Shown: positions 27,710-36,654 of the stretch, in pieces | How positions within the stretch are numbered: position 1 is the stretch's first letter | Layout of the letters: the number at the start of each line of letters is the position of its first letter | Assembly (NCBI RefSeq): GCF_013389665.1 | Contig: NZ_CP058316.1 | Location: 806,001-870,000, forward strand | Direction of reading: 5' to 3' | Origin: Microbacterium oleivorans | Lineage (GTDB): Bacteria > Actinomycetota > Actinomycetes > Actinomycetales > Microbacteriaceae | Length of the DNA: 64,000 nucleotides | Notes under the pieces: generated by a model | Told to the model about the DNA's origin: nothing | Seen by the model: the letters and a program-made list of their open reading frames with translations, nothing else | Databases searched by the model: none | Translations under genes and position numbers: made by a program

Positions 27710-28567
27710 TCACCTGGCGAGGTGCAGGCCCTGCGCGACGGCGCGCTGAATCAGGTCGCTGACCTCCTGCCACCGCTCGATGATCTGGACGTAGTCGACG
27801 CGGATCACGTGATACCCGAGCAACGAGAGCGCGGCGTCGTGCTCGATGTCGGAGCGCCGCTGCGCGCCGACGTGGTGGCCGCCGTCGACCTGCAGCACGA
27901 GCCGATCGCCGATGAGGAAGTCGACGCGATGTCCGGCGATCCACACCTGCGGGCGGATCGGCACGCCGATCCAGCCCAGGCGCACGATCACGAGCGTCTC
28001 GAGCCCGGAGTCCGACCACGGAGTGGCCGCTCCCAGCACGGCTCGCGCCGCCGGAGGGAGGTCGAATCGCTCCATCGCCCGCGAATCGACCAAGCCGCGG
28101 TTCAGCGCCGACTCCCAGATGACCAGCGCTCTTTCCCATGGCTGACACGTGGCCACGAGTACCAGCACGTTCTCAATCGGATCGACGAGCGCGTCGGGAT
28201 GGCGGGGCAACGCCGGAGCGCGCCAATGCACCCGAGCTCCCGCGACGCGCACACCGCCCGCGTGCGGCGGTGCGGCGACATGGACCGGCTCGTCCCGATC
28301 TGCCAGCACCCACAGACCCGACCGGGAGGCCTGCGTCACGCAGGAGAGCACGACACCCGCTTTCGCCGCCGCCACGAGCATCCGATCGGCGTCGGGGACC
28401 GCGAGCCATCCCTTCCGTACGCGCCTCACCTCACCGCGCCGCACGGCGTTGCGTATCTCGTGCTCGGTCGCGCCGGCGGCACGCACCGTGCGGCTGCGCG
28501 CGACTCCCCCGAGCTGCCGGATGCTGTCGACGACCCCTGCTGCGCCCTGCGCACTCGCTCTGCTCAC
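27710..28567 (-). CDS. DUF559-type protein with AbiEi-like N-terminus
   Basis: 285 residues from GTG 28567, preceded by GGCGAGG; frame is open further upstream without a better site. The N-terminus (LGGVARSRTVRAAGATEHEI, then VRRVRKGWLA) resembles the winged helix of AbiEi-type antitoxins. The C-terminus has a Vsr/DUF559-like nuclease pattern: HRVDFLIGDRLVLQVDGGHH with the acidic and Q-x-D-G residues, then GYHVIRVDYVQI. Such proteins are numerous in actinobacteria as solitary genes of unknown role. No toxin gene is adjacent, so this is probably not a toxin-antitoxin pair. It is flanked on both sides by short repeats. Confidence 0.8.
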   Translation of the reverse strand: MSRASAQGAAGVVDSIRQLGGVARSRTVRAAGATEHEIRNAVRRGEVRRVRKGWLAVPDADRMLVAAAKAGVVLSCVTQASRSGLWVLADRDEPVHVAAPPHAGGVRVAGARVHWRAPALPRHPDALVDPIENVLVLVATCQPWERALVIWESALNRGLVDSRAMERFDLPPAARAVLGAATPWSDSGLETLVIVRLGWIGVPIRPQVWIAGHRVDFLIGDRLVLQVDGGHHVGAQRRSDIEHDAALSLLGYHVIRVDYVQIIERWQEVSDLIQRAVAQGLHLAR

Positions 28568-28714
28568 GTCATCAACCTCGCCCGCGCCGCGGATCGCCCG
28601 GCCGCGCTGCCCGCGCTCTGTGGATGCCGCACGGCAGTCGCTCGGCGGGGAGGAGATGGGCACACGCCAGACTGCGCCGCCGGCTCAGGTGCCGCCCGCC
28701 GCGAATCGAGGAGA

Positions 28715-28762
28715 TCTCGCATCCCGAGGGCGATCCTCACGCAAAGCCCCTCGGGATGTGAG
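28715..28762. repeat. Intergenic inverted repeat upstream of mutY
   Basis: CTCGCATCCCGAGGG (28715-28729) pairs with CCCTCGGGATGTGAG (28748-28762) apart from one mismatch. The left arm matches 27589-27605 at 16 of 17 positions, so part of this sequence is present on both sides of the DUF559 gene. Confidence 0.7.
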
Positions 28763-28827
28763 AGCCCCTCAACTCGAGAGGTCGCGACCGTCGCAGCCCT
28801 GCCACGCCCACGAGAGCCGCGGCGTCG

Positions 28828-28833
28828 TAGGCT
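28828..28833 (+). promoter_or_regulatory. -10 box of a probable leaderless mutY transcript
   Basis: TAGGCT ends six bases before the mutY ATG. Confidence 0.6.
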
Positions 28834-28839
28834 GATCGG

Positions 28840-29706
28840 ATGCCCGACCTCGCCGCCCCGCTGATGGCGTGGTACTGCGACAACGCCCGGGATCTGCCGT
28901 GGCGACGCGAGGGGTTCGGGGCCTGGGGCACCCTGGTGAGCGAGTTCATGCTGCAGCAGACGCCCGTGAACCGTGTCATCCCGCTGCTGGAGGCCTGGCT
29001 CGATCGCTGGCCGACCCCCGCCGACCTGGCCGGCGCTGCGCCCGCGGACGCTGTGCGGCAGTGGGCGAACCTCGGCTATCCGCGCCGGGCCCTGTGGCTC
29101 CACCGAGCAGCCACCGAGATCCGCGACCGACACGGCGGGGTCGTCCCGCGCGACGTCGACGACCTGCTCGCGCTGACCGGCATCGGGGACTACACCGCCC
29201 GCGCCGTCGCGGTGTTCGCGTACGGCGACCGGCATCCCGTCGTCGACACCAACACGCGACGCGTCCTCGCGCGGGCGGTCGCCGCCCGCTCGCAGCCCGG
29301 GCCCGCGGCGAAGCGGGATCTCGCCGAGATGGCGGCGATCCTCCCCGACGACATCGACGCGGCTGCTGTCGTCAACGCCGCCGCGATGGAGCTCGGCGCG
29401 CTGGTGTGCACCGCCCGCTCACCCCGCTGCGACGCATGCCCCCTGTCGGACCGGTGTGCGTGGCGCGCGGCCGGCTACCCCGACACCGGCGACACCCGTA
29501 CGAAGCAGGCCCGCTACGAGGGCAGCGACCGACAGGCGCGGGGCGCCGTCCTCGCGGTGCTGCGCACGACCACGACGCACGACGTCGCCGCCGCCGAGGT
29601 CATCGAGGACTGGCCCGACCCGCGGCAGCGCGATCGAGCGATCGACTCGCTCATCGCGGACGGACTCGTCGAGGCGGTCGACGGGCGGCTCCGCCTCCCG
29701 CATTGA
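28840..29706 (+). CDS. mutY: A/G-specific adenine glycosylase
   Basis: 288 residues. It removes adenine mispaired with 8-oxoguanine. Visible signatures: LPWRREGFGAWGTLVSEFML with QQTPVNRV, the helix-hairpin-helix LTGIGDYTARAVAVFAYG, the catalytic Asp in VVDTNTRRVLAR, and the iron-sulfur ligands as C-x6-C-x2-C-x5-C (CTARSPRCDACPLSDRC). The usual NUDIX-like C-terminal domain is missing or reduced to a winged-helix-sized tail, as in other actinobacterial MutY proteins. The ATG lies six bases behind a -10 box. Confidence 0.93.
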   Translation: MPDLAAPLMAWYCDNARDLPWRREGFGAWGTLVSEFMLQQTPVNRVIPLLEAWLDRWPTPADLAGAAPADAVRQWANLGYPRRALWLHRAATEIRDRHGGVVPRDVDDLLALTGIGDYTARAVAVFAYGDRHPVVDTNTRRVLARAVAARSQPGPAAKRDLAEMAAILPDDIDAAAVVNAAAMELGALVCTARSPRCDACPLSDRCAWRAAGYPDTGDTRTKQARYEGSDRQARGAVLAVLRTTTTHDVAAAEVIEDWPDPRQRDRAIDSLIADGLVEAVDGRLRLPH

Positions 29707-29748
29707 CGGGGCCGCCGGAGCCGAGGGCCGGCGACCCGGGAACGACGA

Positions 29749-29775
29749 AGGGATGCCGCGCACCGCGACATCCCT
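29749..29775. terminator. Hairpin terminator between mutY and rbfA
   Basis: AGGGATG pairs with CATCCCT and, inside, CGCG with CGCG, with one C-A mismatch. Placed between converging stops. Confidence 0.75.
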
Positions 29776-29795
29776 CCACGCGCTGTCGCCGGGAC

Positions 29796-30233
29796 TCAGT
29801 CCTCGTCGTCGTCGAGCTCGCGCGGCTTGACGTAGGGGTCGGCGTCGCCGGCGTAGTCGGCACCGGTCGCGGTCGCCGCCGTCGCGGCATCCCGTTCGCG
29901 CGCCTCCCGGAGGAGGTGCTCGATGTGTCCGGCGTTCTCGGGCAGGGCATCGAGGATGAACTCCAGCGTCGGCGTCAGCCGAACCCCGAGCTTGCGACCC
30001 ACCTCGCTGCGCAGCATCCCCGTCGCCGCGCGGAGCGCTTCGGCCGAGTCGGCGCGCTCCTGGTCGGACCCGTACACGGTGTAGAACACCGATGCGTGCT
30101 GCAGGTCACCCGTGACACGCACGTCGGTGATCGTCACGAACCCGAGGCGAGGATCGCGCAGCCCCTTCTCGAGCCGCTCGGCGACGAGCACACGGATGCG
30201 GTCGGCCAGGCGGGACTGACGTTCACTGGACAT
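29796..30233 (-). CDS. rbfA: Ribosome-binding factor A
   Basis: 145 residues from ATG 30233 (MSSERQSRLADRI). KH-like domain with RDPRLGFVTITDVRVTGDLQ and ALRAATGMLRSEVGRKLGVR. It binds 30S precursors and helps mature 16S rRNA. The tail (ATAATATGADYAGDADPYVK) is low-complexity and acidic at the end, which is common in actinobacteria. It follows infB on the minus strand with a strong hairpin between. Confidence 0.95.
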   Translation of the reverse strand: MSSERQSRLADRIRVLVAERLEKGLRDPRLGFVTITDVRVTGDLQHASVFYTVYGSDQERADSAEALRAATGMLRSEVGRKLGVRLTPTLEFILDALPENAGHIEHLLREARERDAATAATATGADYAGDADPYVKPRELDDDED

Positions 30234-30286
30234 GGGTACTCCTTCTGTGCCCCGCCTCGCGGCGGCGGAGCGTGCTTGTTTCGAAA

Positions 30287-30350
30287 GCGATGGATGCCGC
30301 CGGGACGAACGGTCCCCCGAGGGGTTCCGCGTCCCGGCGACATCCATCGC
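30287..30350. terminator. Large hairpin between infB and rbfA
   Basis: GCGATGGATG and CGCCGGGACG on the left pair with CGTCCCGGCG and CATCCATCGC on the right: a 21-bp stem with a single C-A mismatch and a 22-nt loop. It could terminate part of the infB transcript or act as a processing site ahead of rbfA. Confidence 0.75.
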
Positions 30351-30368
30351 CGGAGAGCCTGACGAGGA

Positions 30369-33185
30369 TCAGCCGCGCGGCTTCTCCACCATCTCGGTCG
30401 TCTCGATCTCATCGCCGATCTGGATGTCGTTGAACTTGCCCAGACCGATACCGGCCTCGAAGTCCGTGCGGACCTCGGTGACGTCGTCCTTGAAGCGGCG
30501 CAGCGACTCGATGGCGAGGCCGTCGGCGAGCACGACACCGTCGCGGATGACGCGTGCCTTGGCGTTTCGCGTGATCGTTCCCGACCGCACGATGACACCG
30601 GCGATGTTGCCGAACTTCGAGGAGCGGAACACCTCGCGGATCTCGGCGACACCCGACTGGATCTCTTCGTACTCCGGCTTGAGCATGCCGGTGAGCGACT
30701 GCTCGACGTCGTCGATCGCGTTGTAGATGACCGAGTAGAAGCGGACGTCCACACCCTCGCGGGCAGCGCGCTCACGGGCCTTCGTGTCGGGTCGGACGTT
30801 GAATCCGATGACGATCGCGTTGTCGATCGTCGCCAGGTTGATGTCCGACTCGGTGATGGCGCCGACACCGCGGTGGATGATCCGCAGCTGCACGCTGTCA
30901 TCGACCTCGATCTTGAGGAGCGACTCCTCGAGGGCCTCGACGGCACCCGAGACGTCACCCTTGATGATGAGGTTGAGCGACTCGACCTTGCCCTCTTCGA
31001 GAGCGCGGGTGAAGTCCTCGAGCGAGATGCGCTTGCGGGCCTTGGCCAGCTGGGCGTTGCGCTCGGCGGCTTCGCGCTTCTCGGCGATCTGGCGCGCGGT
31101 GCGGTCCTCCTCGGTCACGATGAACACGTCGCCGGCGCGCGGCACGGAGTTCAGACCCTGCACCTGGACCGGACGCGAGGGGTAGGCCTCGTCGACCGCG
31201 TCGCCGTTCTCGTCGACCATGGCGCGGACGCGGCCGTAAGCCGTACCCGCCACGATCGCGTCTCCGACGCGGAGCGTCCCGGACTGGATGAGCACCGTCG
31301 CGATCGAACCACGGCCCTTGTCGAGCTTCGCCTCGATGGCGACACCGCGAGCGGCCTTGTTCGGGTTGGCGGTGAGGTCCAGGCCCGCATCGGCGGTCAG
31401 CAGCACAGCGTCCAGGAGGTCCTGGATGCCGGTGCCCTGACGGGCCGACACGTCGACGAACATGACGTCTCCGCCGTACTCCTCGGCGACCAGACCGTAC
31501 TCGGTGAGCTGCTGGCGCACCTTGGCCGGGTTCGCGTCGGGCTTGTCGACCTTGTTCACCGCGACCACGATCGGGACGTTGGCGGCCTGGGCGTGGTTGA
31601 GCGCCTCCACCGTCTGCGGCATGATGCCGTCGTCGGCGGCGACCACGAGGATCGCGAGGTCGGTCACCTGCGCACCTCGGGCACGCATGGCGGTGAACGC
31701 CTCGTGGCCCGGGGTGTCGATGAAGGTGATGGCCCGCTCGATCTCCTCGTGCTCGGTCCAGACCTGGTACGCACCGATGTGCTGCGTGATGCCGCCGGCC
31801 TCGCCCGCCACGACGTTCGTCTGGCGGATGGCGTCGAGCAGTCGCGTCTTACCGTGGTCGACGTGACCCATGACGGTGACAACCGGAGGACGGATCTCGA
31901 GATCCTCTTCGCTCTCGGCGTCGAGCTCGGCCTCGAGGTCGAGACCGAAGCCCTCGAGGAGCTCTTTGTCCTCGTCCTCGGGCGAGACCATCTGGATCTT
32001 GTAGCCGAGCTCCTCGCCGAGGACCTCGAAGGTGGCCTCGTCGAGCGACTCGGTGGCCGTGGCCATCTCGCCCAGGTTGAACAGGATCGTCACGAGCGTG
32101 CCGGGCTGCACGGTGTAGCCGCGCAGGGCCTCGAGCTTGTCGGCGAAGTCGGCGATAGATGCGCCGCGACGCAGGCGGATGATCTCGCCGTTGCCCTTCG
32201 AGACGTTGACGCCACCGACGACCGGTGCCGACCGCATCTCGAACTCTTGCCGCTTCGCCCGACGCGACTTGCGCTGCTTGGACTTGCCGCCGCCCTTGCC
32301 GAAGGCACCCGCGGTACCACCGCCGGGTCCACGGCCGCGACCACCGCCGCCACCGGGACGACCGGCGAAGCCGCCGCCACCGCCGGGAGCACCCGGACGC
32401 TGGAAGCCGCCGCCGGCGCCGCCGGGACGACCGGGACCGCCGGGACGCTGCTGGAAGGGGGCGCCGGGACGACCGCCGCCACCGGGACGACCGGCGCCAC
32501 CGGGACGCGGTGCACCCGGGCGCGGCGCGCCGGGACGCGGTGCCTGCGGACGCGGGATGTTGCCGGGGTTGGGGCGCTGGCCCATGCCCTGCGCCGAAGC
32601 GAAGGGGTTGTTGCCGGGACGGGGCCCGGCGGGACGCTGGCCCATGCCCTGCGAGGGCGCGAACGGGTTGTTGCCGGGACGCGCACCACCGGGACGCGGC
32701 GGCTGCGATGCGCCGCCGGGCGTGGGTCCGGCGGGCTTGGCCGGGCCGGGCTTGCCGGCGCCGGGGTTCGGAGCCGAGGATGCCGCCGGCGCGCTCTGCG
32801 CAGCGGCGGGCGCGGCCGGCGCGGCGGGAGCCTCCGGCTGCGCGGCCGGCTGCGCCGGCGCGACGGGTGCCGACGCCGCGGGGGCGGCCGGTGCGGCCGG
32901 CTTGGCCGGACCGGGCTTGCCTGCGGGGCCGGGCCGGGCTCCGGACGGTCCGGGACGCACGGCGCCGGGCGCCGCGGCGCCGGGGCGTGCGCCGCCGGGC
33001 GCGGGAGCGGCCGCCTTGGCGCCGCCCTCAGCCTCGAGCGCCGCTCGAAGCTTGCGAGCCACGGGGGGCTCGATGGTGGACGAGGGGCTCTTGACGAATT
33101 CGCCGAGCTCCTTCAGCTTCGCGAGGGCGACTTTGCTGTCGACGCCGAGCTCGGAAGCGATCTCGTGTACGCGTGGTTTTGCCAC
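30369..33185 (-). CDS. infB: Translation initiation factor IF-2
   Basis: 938 residues. N-terminal IF2_N helix ([20 protein letters not shown]), then about 280 residues very rich in Pro, Gly and Ala with repeated phrases such as RPGNNPFA and QGMGQRP, then a basic linker ([16 protein letters not shown]). The GTPase follows, with G1 GHVDHGKT, G3 DTPGHEAF and G4 NKVDK, and domains II-IV to the C-terminus. It brings initiator tRNA to the 30S subunit. It is downstream of ylxR and upstream of rbfA, the standard order. Confidence 0.97.
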   Translation of the reverse strand: MAKPRVHEIASELGVDSKVALAKLKELGEFVKSPSSTIEPPVARKLRAALEAEGGAKAAAPAPGGARPGAAAPGAVRPGPSGARPGPAGKPGPAKPAAPAAPAASAPVAPAQPAAQPEAPAAPAAPAAAQSAPAASSAPNPGAGKPGPAKPAGPTPGGASQPPRPGGARPGNNPFAPSQGMGQRPAGPRPGNNPFASAQGMGQRPNPGNIPRPQAPRPGAPRPGAPRPGGAGRPGGGGRPGAPFQQRPGGPGRPGGAGGGFQRPGAPGGGGGFAGRPGGGGGRGRGPGGGTAGAFGKGGGKSKQRKSRRAKRQEFEMRSAPVVGGVNVSKGNGEIIRLRRGASIADFADKLEALRGYTVQPGTLVTILFNLGEMATATESLDEATFEVLGEELGYKIQMVSPEDEDKELLEGFGLDLEAELDAESEEDLEIRPPVVTVMGHVDHGKTRLLDAIRQTNVVAGEAGGITQHIGAYQVWTEHEEIERAITFIDTPGHEAFTAMRARGAQVTDLAILVVAADDGIMPQTVEALNHAQAANVPIVVAVNKVDKPDANPAKVRQQLTEYGLVAEEYGGDVMFVDVSARQGTGIQDLLDAVLLTADAGLDLTANPNKAARGVAIEAKLDKGRGSIATVLIQSGTLRVGDAIVAGTAYGRVRAMVDENGDAVDEAYPSRPVQVQGLNSVPRAGDVFIVTEEDRTARQIAEKREAAERNAQLAKARKRISLEDFTRALEEGKVESLNLIIKGDVSGAVEALEESLLKIEVDDSVQLRIIHRGVGAITESDINLATIDNAIVIGFNVRPDTKARERAAREGVDVRFYSVIYNAIDDVEQSLTGMLKPEYEEIQSGVAEIREVFRSSKFGNIAGVIVRSGTITRNAKARVIRDGVVLADGLAIESLRRFKDDVTEVRTDFEAGIGLGKFNDIQIGDEIETTEMVEKPRG

Positions 33186-33280
33186 AATTCTCCTGTCTGA
33201 AGGCCCACCCTCGGACAGGGCGGACCGTTTAAGCGCGGACGGGTCTCATCTCGAGCCGTTCACTTCGTGTCCATAGCCGT

Positions 33281-33532
33281 TCAGCCTTTGCGCTGGTGAT
33301 CAATGTGGAAATCCTGCGTATCCAGTGGGCCGGATGCCCGCAGGGCTCGTCCGAAAGCACGGCGCCGCAGGGCGGCATCCACGCATTCATCCGTGTCATG
33401 CACCCACGCGCCTCGACCCGGAAGCGACGCCGCCCGATCGGGGATCAGGACGCCGTCACGGGCCACGACTCGGAGGAGCGAGGACCGGGAGGCACGCGCG
33501 CGGCATCCCACGCACGTTCGAACAGCATCCAT
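33281..33532 (-). CDS. ylxR: YlxR-family RNA-binding protein
   Basis: 83 residues. DUF448 signature: RTCVGCRARASRSSLLRVV and LPGRGAWVH, with ECVDAALRRRAFGRAL. It is encoded between nusA (11 bp downstream of its stop) and infB, the conserved location. Work in other bacteria connects the family with RNase P modulation and transcription; the role here is not shown. Confidence 0.92.
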   Translation of the reverse strand: MDAVRTCVGCRARASRSSLLRVVARDGVLIPDRAASLPGRGAWVHDTDECVDAALRRRAFGRALRASGPLDTQDFHIDHQRKG

Positions 33533-33543
33533 TCTACCCCCGG

Positions 33544-34533
33544 TCAGGAGTCCTCGAGGATCGAGTCCGGCTGGATGTCGATCTTCGCGCCCGTGAGCTT
33601 GGCGGCGAGACGGGCGTTCTGCCCCTCCTTGCCGATCGCGAGCGAGAGCTGGTAGTCGGGAACGAGAGCGCGCACGGCCTTCGTGCTGGCGTCGAGGACG
33701 AAGCTCGAGGTCACCTTCGCCGGCGACAGGGCGTTGGCCACGAAGGTCGCGAGGTCGCCGTTGTGGTCGATGATGTCGATCTTCTCGCCGTTGAGCTCTT
33801 CGGTCACGGCGCGGACACGCCGCCCGAGCTCGCCGATGCAGGCGCCCTTGGCGTTGATCGACGGGTCGTCGGACTTCACGGCGATCTTGGTGCGGTGGCC
33901 GGCCTCACGGGCGAGCGAGGTGATCTCGACGAGACCGTTCGCGATCTCGGGCACCTCCATGGCGAAGAGCTTGCGCACGAGTCCCGGGTGCGTGCGCGAG
34001 ACGGTGATGGACGGGCCCTTCATGCCCTTGGTCACCGACGTCACGTAGACGCGCAGACGCGATCCGTGGCGGTACTCCTCGCCGGCGACCTGCTCCTCGG
34101 GCGGAAGGATCGCCTCGATCGTGCCGAGGTCGACGTGCACCATGCGGGGATTGGGACCCTGCTGGATCACGCCGGCGACGATGTCGCCCTCCTTGCCCCG
34201 GAACTCCCCCAGCACCGCATCATCGGCGATGTCGCGCAGACGCTGGCTGATGACCTGCTTCGCGGCGAAGGCGGCGATGCGGCCGAAGTCGTCGGGCGTG
34301 GACTCCTCCTCGCCGATCACGACGTCCTCGTCGTCCCGGAGGGGTACGAAGATCGCGACGTGGCCGGTCTTGCGATCGAGCGCGGCGCGCGTGCCCTCGG
34401 GCAGCTCGCCGTCCGGCGAGGTGTGCTTGGCGTAGGCGGTCAGCACAGCCTGCTCGATGATGCGGACGAGTTCGTCGAAGGGGATCTCCTTCTCTCGCTC
34501 GACCGTGCGCAACAGTGAGAGATCGATGTCCAT
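33544..34533 (-). CDS. nusA: Transcription termination/antitermination protein NusA
   Basis: 329 residues from ATG 34533. N-terminal RNA polymerase-binding domain (LRTVEREKEIPFDELVRIIE), S1 domain (GDIVAGVIQQGPNPRMVHVD), and two KH domains (GACIGELGRRVRAVTEELNG and YQLSLAIGKEGQNARLAAKL). It lacks the acidic repeats of E. coli NusA, as expected for actinobacteria. It is first in the minus-strand series nusA, ylxR, infB, rbfA. The usual upstream gene rimP is not present; instead a divergent membrane protein gene begins 140 bp away. Confidence 0.96.
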   Translation of the reverse strand: MDIDLSLLRTVEREKEIPFDELVRIIEQAVLTAYAKHTSPDGELPEGTRAALDRKTGHVAIFVPLRDDEDVVIGEEESTPDDFGRIAAFAAKQVISQRLRDIADDAVLGEFRGKEGDIVAGVIQQGPNPRMVHVDLGTIEAILPPEEQVAGEEYRHGSRLRVYVTSVTKGMKGPSITVSRTHPGLVRKLFAMEVPEIANGLVEITSLAREAGHRTKIAVKSDDPSINAKGACIGELGRRVRAVTEELNGEKIDIIDHNGDLATFVANALSPAKVTSSFVLDASTKAVRALVPDYQLSLAIGKEGQNARLAAKLTGAKIDIQPDSILEDS

Positions 34534-34660
34534 GGTGCCCTCCGTATTCAGCTCTCGTCCGGGCGCGCGTCGCGCTCCCGGCATCCATCCAACGTTACCC
34601 GATGCCGGTCGTCCCGTGTTTGCCCGGCCGGCGCGACGGACGGCGTCGGAAGCCCGCGGG

Positions 34661-34666
34661 GATACT
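34661..34666 (+). promoter_or_regulatory. -10 box of a probable leaderless transcript for the SatP-like gene
   Basis: GATACT ends seven bases before the ATG at 34674. Confidence 0.55.
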
Positions 34667-34673
34667 GGGGAGC

Positions 34674-35294
34674 ATGACCGCACGCACGCCCCGTCTCGCC
34701 GATCCCGGACTCATCGGCCTGCTCGGCTTCGTGATCGCCACGCTCACCGCGCAGCTCGAGCACCTCGGGCTCCAGAACGAGAGCCCGGTGTTCTGGGTGG
34801 GAGCGGTGTTCGGCGGCGTGGTGCAGGTCACGGCGGGCATGCTGTCGTACTTCTCCGGCGACGACTTCCACTTCATCGTCTACAACGCCTTCGGGTGGTA
34901 CTGGATCTGCATGCCCGGTTTCCTGCTCGGCGGCGAGCTGGGCTTCTTCGAGGTCGAGGGACCGGCGCGCGGCGTCTTCACCCTCATGTTCGCAGTCCTC
35001 GCCGTCGTGTTCGCGGTGTCGGCGGCCAGCCGCAACACCGTGCTCCCCGTCACGCTGCTCGCGGTCTCGGCGGGCCTGGGGCTGCAGACGGTCACCGCGT
35101 TCGGCGGACCGACGGTGTTCGGTGCCGCGGGGTCGGCGGCGCTCCTGCTGGCCTCGGGGCTGGCCGCCTACATGCTGATCGAGAAGTTCTACGCCCGCAC
35201 CCTGGGGCGACATCTCCTCCCCCTCGGGCCGTCGTGGTTCACCATCGCTGCGACCGCCCGCCCGTCCGTCACCCCCGACGAGACGGACAGCTGA
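34674..35294 (+). CDS. GPR1/FUN34/YaaH-like (SatP) membrane protein
   Basis: 206 residues with six membrane segments. The start ADPGLIGLLGFVIATLTAQL corresponds to the family NPAPLGLxGF motif, and GAVFGGVVQVTAGMLSYFSG with FHFIVYNAFGWYWIC fits the FGGxxQ and later helices of acetate/succinate channels. The motif asparagine is replaced by aspartate, so it may be a divergent member. It would move acetate or succinate across the inner membrane. It is divergent from nusA. Confidence 0.75.
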   Translation: MTARTPRLADPGLIGLLGFVIATLTAQLEHLGLQNESPVFWVGAVFGGVVQVTAGMLSYFSGDDFHFIVYNAFGWYWICMPGFLLGGELGFFEVEGPARGVFTLMFAVLAVVFAVSAASRNTVLPVTLLAVSAGLGLQTVTAFGGPTVFGAAGSAALLLASGLAAYMLIEKFYARTLGRHLLPLGPSWFTIAATARPSVTPDETDS

Positions 35295-35458
35295 GCCGCC
35301 GGACACGGCGTACTTCCGCGCCGGGTGGATCGATTCAGGCGCATACTGTTCGAGTGGCCGATGCGCCGTCCGCCCATGCGCGGGGCGCACGCCACTGTCG
35401 ATCGGCCGCGACGACGTCAGCGCCGCCACGACCGCAAACGGGAAGGAACATCCGAAAC

Positions 35459-36565
35459 ATGACCACCATCGCGCACGCCGCCGTCCTGCACGCACAGGAC
35501 GCCCCGTTCACGTTCGAGGACGTCACGCTCGACGACATCCGACCGGACGAGCTGCTCGTCCGAGTCGCCGCCACCGGACTGTGCCACACCGATCTCGCGG
35601 TGCAGCACGGCCACATCCCCGCACCGTTCCCCTTCGTCCTCGGACACGAGGGGGCCGGCACGATCGAGCAGGTCGGTGCAGCCGTCACCGGTTACGCCGT
35701 CGGCGACAAGGTGGCCGTCTCGTTCGCCTCGTGCGGGCACTGCACCAACTGCCTCACCGGTCGCGAGGCGTACTGCCGCAACTTCATGGCGCTCAACTTC
35801 GGTGGAGCGCGAGAGGACGGCTCCGCCACCATCACCGCCACCGACGGCTCCCCCGTGCACGGCTCGTTCTTCGGGCAGTCGTCTTTCGCCAGCCATCTGA
35901 TCGTCGAGGCGCGCAACGCCGTCAAGCTGCCCGCCGACACCGACGTCGAGCTGGCCGGCCCGCTCGGATGCGGTGTCCAGACCGGCGCCGGAACGGTGCT
36001 CAACTCGCTCGACGTGCCGGCAGGGTCCGCCGTGATCGTCACGGGCACCGGGGCCGTCGGCCTCTCGGCGATCATGGGCGCGAGGGTCGCCGGCGCGACC
36101 ACGATCATCGCGGTCGACATCCTCCCGGAGCGCCTGGCGTTCGCGTCCAAGCTCGGTGCGACCCACACGGTGAACAGCAAGGACGAGGATGCCGTTGCCC
36201 GCATCCTCGAGATCACCGGGGGCGTCGGCGCCGACTACGCCGTCGACACGACCGCCGTTCCCGCGGTGGTGGAGACCCTCGTCGCGGCGACCGCGTTCGG
36301 CGCGAAGATCGCACTGGTCGGTGTGCCCAAGCCCGACACGAGCATTCCGCTCGGCGCCATCTCCGGCTCCGGCAAGACGTTCGTCGGCGCGATCGAAGGC
36401 GACGCCGTACCGCAGAAGTTCATCCCCGAGCTGCTGGCCCTTTATGCCGCCGGACGATTCCCCTTCGACGAGCTCATCACGAAGTACCCCTTCGCCGAGA
36501 TCGAGCAGGCCATCGCCGACACCCAGTCGGGCAAGGCGGTCAAGGCCGTCCTCGTGATGAGCTGA
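35459..36565 (+). CDS. Zinc-dependent alcohol dehydrogenase, aryl-alcohol type
   Basis: 368 residues; ATG 35459 after GGGAAGGAAC. Catalytic zinc site LCHTDLAVQHG with GHEGAGTIEQVG and, further on, the cysteine in LGCGVQTGAGTVLN; structural zinc cysteines in CGHCTNCLTGREAYC; NAD-binding GTGAVGLSAIMGARVAG. Overall order and the phrase GQSSFASHLIVEARN resemble benzyl-alcohol and related class III-like dehydrogenases. The substrate cannot be told. A perfect 15-bp terminator hairpin follows. Confidence 0.9.
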   Translation: MTTIAHAAVLHAQDAPFTFEDVTLDDIRPDELLVRVAATGLCHTDLAVQHGHIPAPFPFVLGHEGAGTIEQVGAAVTGYAVGDKVAVSFASCGHCTNCLTGREAYCRNFMALNFGGAREDGSATITATDGSPVHGSFFGQSSFASHLIVEARNAVKLPADTDVELAGPLGCGVQTGAGTVLNSLDVPAGSAVIVTGTGAVGLSAIMGARVAGATTIIAVDILPERLAFASKLGATHTVNSKDEDAVARILEITGGVGADYAVDTTAVPAVVETLVAATAFGAKIALVGVPKPDTSIPLGAISGSGKTFVGAIEGDAVPQKFIPELLALYAAGRFPFDELITKYPFAEIEQAIADTQSGKAVKAVLVMS

Positions 36566-36578
36566 GGCACCCGCTCGG

Positions 36579-36618
36579 GACACGGGCCGGCGGCATCCTT
36601 CGCCCGCCGGCCCGTGTC
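36579..36618 (+). terminator. Strong hairpin terminator after the alcohol dehydrogenase gene
   Basis: Perfect 15-bp stem GACACGGGCCGGCGG (36579-36593) and CCGCCGGCCCGTGTC (36604-36618) with a 10-nt loop. Confidence 0.85.
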
Positions 36619-36642
36619 GTGCCCCGTCCCGCCCCCGGCACG

Positions 36643-36648
36643 TAGGCT
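36643..36648 (+). promoter_or_regulatory. -10 box of a probable leaderless DUF1206 transcript
   Basis: TAGGCT ends six bases before the ATG at 36655. Confidence 0.6.
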
Positions 36649-36654
36649 CGCGGG

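Noticed and set aside
27710..28567. Toxin-antitoxin system of AbiE type
   Set aside because: Only the N-terminus resembles AbiEi and no AbiEii nucleotidyltransferase gene is adjacent.
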